Position numbers and translations under genes: made by a program. Under the pieces are notes generated by a model that was given only the letters and a program-made list of their open reading frames with translations, searched no databases and had not been told where the DNA came from. DNA of 8,601 nucleotides from the NCBI GenBank assembly GCA_030040455.1, contig JASHTR010000316.1:1-8601 (forward strand). Reading direction: 5' to 3'. Within the stretch, counting starts at the first letter, position 1. Every line of letters begins with the position of its first letter. The DNA comes from Terriglobia bacterium. GTDB taxonomy: Bacteria > Acidobacteriota > Terriglobia > UBA7540. This document shows, piece after piece, positions 7,460 to 8,601 of the stretch.

Positions 7460-8601
7460 GTGGACCCACAGACGAGCCCTTCACCCGGGACCGAAAAAAA
7501 GAGCGAGTCGCCGGATGGCGCTGACCGGCGCCGGAGCACGCGCCTGCTCGTGGCGGTGCCGGTTATTCTGGCGGGAAATGACGCGAGCGATGAAAAATTC
7601 CGTGAAGAGTCACTGACCACTTTCATTAACCGTCAGGGCGCGACCCTCTCCACTTCTCATATCATCAAACCAGGAACGGAGCTTCGAATTGAGAACCCTC
7701 CACTTGGGATCACCGTCCGGGCAAGAGCCATCCGATTTGTAGAAAAACTGACCCCCCGCGGCCTGAATCAGGTTGCGGTGGAGCTGATCGACCTGAAGAA
7801 CGTGTGGGGAATTCAATATCCGCCGCAGGACTGGCAGGGATCTATACCCATTCCCGCAAAGTCTGAAAAGGCGAAGCCGTTTTCTACGCCCAATGCAATT
7901 GACTTAACTCCTACTCTCTCGCCATCCCCCGCCCATCCGAAACCTGCTTCCCTTCCCTCACCCGAGCTTTCCGTTTCCATTCCGGCTTTGGGTCCGCTTG
8001 AAGTGGATCGCGGCACTGCGTTGCCGGAGGGCGGCGAAATTCCGGAAGCCAGTTTGGCGGATATGACCGCCAGGATTGACGCCCGGCTGCAGTCGAACTT
8101 GCAAGATGCGCTCGAACAATTGGAAGCAAAGCGAAGCGACCTATGCGTGTTTAAGGAAGAATTGATCGAGCGGTCCGCCGCCGAAACAGAAGGCCAGCGC
8201 GCAAAGGCTCTGGAAGCGATCGAGGCTCAGACCCACGCCAGCCTTGAGGCCTTCCGCGCCGAGCTTCAGCAACAGCTTCAGGCCTTCCGTGAGTCCATGC
8301 TGCCGGAGGTGGCACGGGAAGCCGCAACACAATCCGCAACGGAATTTGAGAGTACCCGGGCGGCACTCAACGCGCAGGCGAAGGAAGAAATTCAGCTTGC
8401 AACTCGCACGGAGCTTGAGAGCTTTCACGCCGAGCTTCAGCGAGCCACAAGCCAGGCGCGCGAAGAAGCCGCTTTGAGCGCTGCGAGGTCTGCGGGAGAA
8501 GCAGAAGGTAAGCACGTCAAGGCGCTGGAAGCGATCGAGGCTCAGACCCACGCCAGCCTTGAGGCCTTCCGCGCCGAGCTTCAGCAACAGCTTCAGGCCT
8601 T
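7460..8601 (+). CDS. PilZ-like domain protein with long coiled coil (3' part outside window)
   Basis: 380 complete residues are present and the gene runs off the window. Residues about 23-125 look like a PilZ-type domain: RRSTR (24-28, an RxxxR match), VAVPVILAG, LTTFINRQGA (52-61) where canonical PilZ has [D/N]xSxxG, KPGTELRIENP, and the ending VWGIQYPPQDW (115-125), which I associate with acidobacterial PilZ proteins. The second motif is degenerate (Phe55 and Asn57 at the Asp/Asn and Ser positions), so c-di-GMP binding is doubtful. A Pro/Ser-rich linker (129-180) follows, then from about 196 an Ala/Glu/Gln-rich coiled coil with an internal repeat. There is no signal peptide or membrane segment. 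The start is a GTG with no clear Shine-Dalgarno, 32 bp after the transporter stop; no better in-frame start was found. It is probably the third operon gene; scaffold or regulator is a guess. Confidence 0.75.
   Translation, partial: MDPQTSPSPGTEKKSESPDGADRRRSTRLLVAVPVILAGNDASDEKFREESLTTFINRQGATLSTSHIIKPGTELRIENPPLGITVRARAIRFVEKLTPRGLNQVAVELIDLKNVWGIQYPPQDWQGSIPIPAKSEKAKPFSTPNAIDLTPTLSPSPAHPKPASLPSPELSVSIPALGPLEVDRGTALPEGGEIPEASLADMTARIDARLQSNLQDALEQLEAKRSDLCVFKEELIERSAAETEGQRAKALEAIEAQTHASLEAFRAELQQQLQAFRESMLPEVAREAATQSATEFESTRAALNAQAKEEIQLATRTELESFHAELQRATSQAREEAALSAARSAGEAEGKHVKALEAIEAQTHASLEAFRAELQQQLQA
8210..8286 (+). repeat. Direct repeat, copy 1, within the coiled-coil gene
   Basis: 77 bp identical, base for base, to 8525-8601, encoding residues 251-275 (from LEAIEAQTHASLEAF onward). 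With one mismatch the match extends to 8204. The 36-39 bases before that are only loosely similar to the corresponding stretch of copy 2 (27 of 39 by eye). Confidence 0.95.
8525..8601 (+). repeat. Direct repeat, copy 2, cut by the window end
   Basis: Exact copy of 8210-8286 at an offset of 315 bp (105 codons), encoding residues 356-380. It stops at the window edge, so the true length of the identity and the number of copies are unknown. A third, degenerate and shorter relative lies at 8414-8440 (LESFHAELQ). Confidence 0.95.

Noticed and set aside
8141..8587. Minus-strand open frame of 148 codons with a repeated peptide
   Set aside because: It is the antisense of the coiled-coil gene. The repeated peptide only mirrors the 315-bp repeat on the coding strand.

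Overview
The window carries six protein genes, two of them cut by its edges. It looks like a chromosomal segment of an Acidobacteriota-type bacterium. That placement is an inference from protein style: a PilZ-like domain ending in a Trp-Gly-Ile-x-x-Pro-Pro-x-Asp-Trp signature, a secreted protein opening its mature part with a Phe-Ser-Gly-x-Trp-x-Leu-Asp motif, moderately high GC, and the general look of the LepA and PBP sequences. No rRNA, tRNA, CRISPR array, integrase or transposase was found.

Left half, minus strand. Positions 1-1548 hold the N-terminal 516 residues of a bifunctional class A penicillin-binding protein: membrane anchor, UB2H-like region, GT51 glycosyltransferase and the start of the transpeptidase with its SxxK motif. 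Upstream lies about 500 bp without a credible gene. It contains a degenerate palindromic intergenic repeat (1572-1643) and several perfect hairpins. Then come a secreted protein with a glycine-rich middle (2054-2812) and lepA (2968-4770).

Right half, plus strand. A 414-bp divergent intergenic region with two strong tandem hairpins leads into a probable operon. Its genes are a membrane-anchored alpha/beta hydrolase (5185-6204), an ACS-type major facilitator transporter that overlaps it by ATGA (6201-7427), and, 32 bp further on, a PilZ-like protein with a proline-rich linker and a long alanine/glutamate-rich coiled coil that runs off the window (7460-8601). The hydrolase and transporter could form a release-and-import pair for an organic anion or ester. 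The substrate cannot be read from the sequence.

The most notable point is the third gene of that operon. A degenerate PilZ-like domain is joined to a coiled coil containing a 77-bp exact direct repeat at a 315-bp offset (105 residues, exactly 15 heptads), while the sequence just before each copy is clearly diverged. No defence, mobile or biosynthetic system could be demonstrated.
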